64,000 nt of DNA from Actinomadura macrotermitis (lineage in GTDB: Bacteria > Actinomycetota > Actinomycetes > Streptosporangiales > Streptosporangiaceae), in assembly GCF_009604375.1 (NCBI RefSeq), contig NZ_WEGH01000002.1, positions 1,760,073-1,824,072 on the forward strand, read 5' to 3'. Both the position numbers and the translations under genes were made by a program. The notes beneath the pieces were generated by a model. The model ran no database searches and was not told the DNA's origin. It saw nothing but the letters and a program-made list of their open reading frames with translations. Shown piece by piece: positions 61,370 through 64,000 of this stretch; positions within the stretch are counted from its first letter, which is position 1, and each line of letters starts with the position of its first letter.

Positions 61370-61665
61370 GCCCGGGACACTACCTGGCGCTGTCGGCGAT
61401 CCTGTTCACCATCGGCGGCCTCGGCGTGCTCGTGCGCCGCAACGCGATCGTGGTGTTCATGTGCGTCGAGCTGATGCTGAACGCCACCAACCTGGCGTTC
61501 GTCACCTTCGCCCGCATGCACGGCAAGCTCGACGGCCAGATCATCGCGTTCTTCGTGATGGTGGTGGCCGCGGCGGAGGTCGTGGTCGGCCTGGCGATCA
61601 TCATGACCATCTTCCGGACCCGCAGGTCCTCGTCGGTCGACGACGCGAACCTGCTGAAGTACTGA
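61366..61665 (+). CDS. nuoK: NADH-quinone oxidoreductase subunit K
   Basis: A 99-residue subunit with three helices carrying the conserved membrane glutamates (CVELMLNATNLAFV; AAAEVVVGLAIIM) of the proton path. ATG 61366 overlaps nuoJ. It is followed by nuoL after 10 bases. Confidence 0.96.
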   Translation: MSPGHYLALSAILFTIGGLGVLVRRNAIVVFMCVELMLNATNLAFVTFARMHGKLDGQIIAFFVMVVAAAEVVVGLAIIMTIFRTRRSSSVDDANLLKY

Positions 61666-61675
61666 GAGGCAGGGA

Positions 61676-63589
61676 ATGAAAGCGGAAGGCATCCAGGCCG
61701 CGTCCTGGCTTCTGATCGCCCTGCCGCTCGCGGGCGCGGCGATCCTGCTGCTCGGCGGCCGGCGCACCGACAGATGGGGTCATCTGCTCGGCGTCACGGC
61801 GTCGGCGGCCTCGTTCGTGGTCGGCGTCGCGATGTTCGCGCAGATGCTCGGGTACGACGCCGAGGAGCGGCGCCGCACCCTGCACCTGTGGGACTTCATC
61901 GACGCCGGCGTGGTCAAGGTCGGCGCGGACCTGCTGGTGGACCCGCTGTCCATCAGCTTCGTCCTGCTGATCACCGGCGTGGGCACGCTCATCCACGTCT
62001 ACTCCATCGGCTACATGGCGCACGACCCGGACCGGCGCCGGTTCTTCGCCTACCTGAACCTGTTCGTCGCGGCGATGCTGACGCTGGTCCTCGGCGGCAA
62101 CTACGTGATCACCTTCCTCGGCTGGGAGGGCGTCGGCCTGGCGTCCTACCTGCTGATCGGGTTCTGGCAGTACAAGCCGACCGCGGCGACCGCGGCCAAG
62201 AAGGCGTTCGTGGTCAACCGCGTCGGCGACCTCGGCTTCCTGACCGCGCTGATGCTGATGTTCGCGGTGTTCGGCACCGCCGGGTTCGACCAGATCCTCG
62301 GCACCGGCGCCGAGCACGTCGGCGCCGCCGCCAAGCTGTCGTCGGGCACCGCGACCGCGCTCGGCCTGCTGCTCCTGCTCGGCGCGTGCGGCAAGTCCGC
62401 GCAGCTGCCGCTGCAGTCGTGGCTGCTGGACGCGATGGAGGGCCCGACCCCGGTGTCGGCGCTCATCCACGCCGCGACGATGGTGACCGCGGGCGTGTAC
62501 CTCATCGTCCGCTCCGCGGCGATCTTCGAGATGTCGCACACGGCGCAGCTGGTGGTGACGATCGTCGGCGCGGCCACGCTGCTGGCCGGTGCGGTCATCG
62601 GGTGCGGCAAGGACGACATCAAGAAGGCCCTGGCCGGCTCGACGATGTCGCAGATCGGCTACATGCACCTGGCCGCCGGGCTCGGCAAGACCGGGTACGT
62701 CTTCGCCATCGCGCACCTGATCGCGCACGGCTTCTTCAAGGCGGGCCTGTTCCTCGGCGCCGGCTCGGTCATGCACGGCATGAACGACGACGTGAACATG
62801 CGCCACTACGGCGGCCTGCGCAAGATGATGGTCCTCACCTGGGCCACGTTCGGGCTCGGCTACCTGGCCATCATCGGGTTCCCGTTCCTGTCGGGCTGGT
62901 TCACCAAGGACGGCATCATCGAGGCCGCGTTCGAGAAGGGCGGCACCTCGGGGAGCATCCTCGGGGCGTGCGCGCTGATCGGCGCGGGCATCACCGCGTA
63001 CTACATGTCGCGGGTGATGTTCATGACCTTCTACGGCGAGAAGCGCTGGGAGGAGGGCGTGCACCCGCACGAGTCGCCGAAGGTGATGACGGTCCCGCTG
63101 ATCCTGCTGTCGTTCGGCTCGGTGTTCGCCGGCGGGTTCCTGGTGCTCGGCGGCTTCGCCGACTTCCTCGCCCCGGTCGTGGGCGAGCCCGAGCACCACG
63201 AGTTCAAGTTCATCACGGTCCCCGGCATCGCGACCTTCGTCCTGATGGTCCTCGGCGCCGGCATCGCGTGGCGCCAGTACGGCGCCCGCCCGGTGCCGAC
63301 GACGGCGCCGAAGGGCTCGTTCGTCACCGTCGCGGCCCGCAAGGACCTGTACGGGGACGCGCTGAACGAGTCGCTGCTGATGCGTCCCGGCCAGTGGCTG
63401 ACCCGCCTGGCGGTCTGGTTCGACAACCGGGGCGTCGACGGCGCCGTCAACGGCCTGGCGGCCGGCATCGGCGGCACCTCCGGCCGTGTCCGGCGGATCC
63501 AGACGGGCTTCGTCAGGTCCTATGCCCTTTCCATGTTCTTCGGCGCCGCGGTCATCGTGGCCGCTTTGCTGGCGGTGAACGTTTCGTGA
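61676..63589 (+). CDS. nuoL: NADH-quinone oxidoreductase subunit L
   Basis: A 637-residue antiporter-like proton-pumping subunit with about 16 helices, including the long lateral helix near the C-terminus. Typical segments: GWEGVGLASYLLIGFW, LPLQSWLLDAMEGPTPVSALIHAATMVTAGVYL, AGSTMSQIGYM. GAGGCAGGGA precedes ATG 61676. The last codons (AAVIVAALLAVNVS) are duplicated immediately downstream as a separate 25-codon frame. Confidence 0.96.
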   Translation: MKAEGIQAASWLLIALPLAGAAILLLGGRRTDRWGHLLGVTASAASFVVGVAMFAQMLGYDAEERRRTLHLWDFIDAGVVKVGADLLVDPLSISFVLLITGVGTLIHVYSIGYMAHDPDRRRFFAYLNLFVAAMLTLVLGGNYVITFLGWEGVGLASYLLIGFWQYKPTAATAAKKAFVVNRVGDLGFLTALMLMFAVFGTAGFDQILGTGAEHVGAAAKLSSGTATALGLLLLLGACGKSAQLPLQSWLLDAMEGPTPVSALIHAATMVTAGVYLIVRSAAIFEMSHTAQLVVTIVGAATLLAGAVIGCGKDDIKKALAGSTMSQIGYMHLAAGLGKTGYVFAIAHLIAHGFFKAGLFLGAGSVMHGMNDDVNMRHYGGLRKMMVLTWATFGLGYLAIIGFPFLSGWFTKDGIIEAAFEKGGTSGSILGACALIGAGITAYYMSRVMFMTFYGEKRWEEGVHPHESPKVMTVPLILLSFGSVFAGGFLVLGGFADFLAPVVGEPEHHEFKFITVPGIATFVLMVLGAGIAWRQYGARPVPTTAPKGSFVTVAARKDLYGDALNESLLMRPGQWLTRLAVWFDNRGVDGAVNGLAAGIGGTSGRVRRIQTGFVRSYALSMFFGAAVIVAALLAVNVS

Positions 63590-63663
63590 ACGCCCTTTCC
63601 ATGCTGTGTCGAATCGGAGCCGCAGTCATCGTGGCCGCGCTCCTGGCGGTGAACGTCTCGTGA
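63586..63663 (+). CDS. 25-residue membrane microprotein duplicated from the NuoL C-terminus
   Basis: GTG 63586 overlaps the nuoL stop (GTGA) and encodes (M)NALSMLCRIGAAVIVAALL then AVNVS, ending where the nuoM GTG begins (GTGA again). It copies the NuoL end (ALSMFF-GAAVIVAALLAVNVS). Over the last 15 codons six bases differ, at GGC/GGA, GCG/GCA, GCT/GCG, TTG/CTC and GTT/GTC, and all are synonymous, which suggests the peptide is retained by selection. It would form one transmembrane helix. It could also be a non-functional relic kept only for coupling. Confidence 0.5.
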   Translation: MNALSMLCRIGAAVIVAALLAVNVS

Positions 63664-64000
63664 ACGACTTCCCCTGGCTGTCCGTACTGATCGCGCTGCC
63701 GCTCGTCGGCGCGCTCGTGGTGGCCCTGCTGCCAAGCGCGCGCGAGACGCTCGCCAAGCAGGTCACGCTCGGTGTCTCCGTCGTCGTCGCGGCGCTCGCG
63801 CTGGTGATGACGTCGCAGTTCGACACCGGCGGCGCGCGCTTCCAGTTCGAAGAGAAGTACTGGTGGATCAAGCAGTTCGGCGTGCACTGGGCCGTCGGCG
63901 TCGACGGCATCGCGCTGACGCTGGTCGTGCTGTCGGTGATCCTGGTGCCGCTGGTGGTGCTCGCCTCCTGGGACGAGGCCGGCCGCTCCGGCGGCGTCGA
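63660..64000 (+). CDS. nuoM: NADH-quinone oxidoreductase subunit M (N-terminal part)
   Basis: The first 113 codons of the second antiporter-like subunit: (M)NDFPWLSVLIALPLVGALV..., then FQFEEKYWWIKQFGVHWAVGVDGIALTLVVLSVIL, a NuoM hallmark. GTG 63660 overlaps the stop of the duplicated NuoL-tail frame. The gene continues beyond the right edge. Confidence 0.94.
   Translation, partial: MNDFPWLSVLIALPLVGALVVALLPSARETLAKQVTLGVSVVVAALALVMTSQFDTGGARFQFEEKYWWIKQFGVHWAVGVDGIALTLVVLSVILVPLVVLASWDEAGRSGGV

Overview
The window is a very GC-rich actinobacterial chromosome segment. Start codons are often GTG or TTG, neighbouring genes commonly share ATGA or GTGA, and there are orthologues of the developmental regulators BldC and BldN and of BdtA. 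Gene order resembles Streptomyces (acuC - phosphatase - bdtA - bS22 - epimerase - acyltransferase - HAD - bldN, then rex-hemACD-hemB), but intergenic sequence and kinase content suggest a member of Streptosporangiales/Thermomonosporaceae, perhaps Actinomadura-like. The genus is an inference. I saw no tRNA, rRNA, CRISPR array, prophage or insertion sequence.

Layout. 1-13.5 kb: radA (partial), a secreted SGNH hydrolase, an alpha/beta hydrolase, a methyltransferase, a TIM-barrel isomerase with a TetR regulator, an ABC exporter whose promoter carries a near-perfect palindrome, an LCP cell-wall ligase, proline catabolism and synthesis genes, an esterase, AcuC and a phosphatase-like protein. 13.8-18.1 kb: BdtA-like regulator, ribosomal protein bS22, epimerase, acyltransferase, HAD phosphatase and sigma factor BldN. 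18.3-26 kb: a membrane/monooxygenase fusion, a glutaredoxin-like protein, then the redox-controlled haem operon rex-hemA-hemC-hemD-hemB. 26-35.5 kb: a prim-pol-like protein, a predicted pseudokinase, hemL and an accessory block (DapA-like lyase, EamA exporter, LysR, Ser/Thr kinase, lipoprotein). 35.5-40.5 kb: a phosphatase and the cytochrome c maturation operon resA-ccdA-resB-ccsB. 40.6-46.6 kb: accessory island with a metallopeptidase/partner pair, an Rpn-like nuclease with a duplicated fragment, and two tandem kinases. 46.7-64 kb: bldC, threonine dehydratase, menG, a geranylgeranyl reductase and the nuo operon nuoA to nuoM (nuoM cut by the window edge).

The genes share a respiratory theme: haem synthesis, cytochrome c assembly, menaquinone synthesis and complex I. 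Two Rex-type operators (20020-20037 and 49261-49280) tie the haem operon and the quinone/complex I block to NADH/NAD+ balance. A MecI/BlaI-like palindrome precedes the cytochrome c operon, and a CRP/FNR-like palindrome precedes nuoA.

The most unusual content is a dispersed family of about 100-130 bp hairpin repeats sitting exactly between translationally coupled genes: hemA/hemC, resA/ccdA, and twice in tandem between nuoB and nuoC. The stem arms co-vary between copies, one G.U wobble sits at the same step in each, and the loop is conserved. A tail-only relic precedes the glutaredoxin-like gene. A second oddity is a 25-codon duplicate of the NuoL C-terminal helix between nuoL and nuoM that differs from its parent only at synonymous positions over 15 codons.
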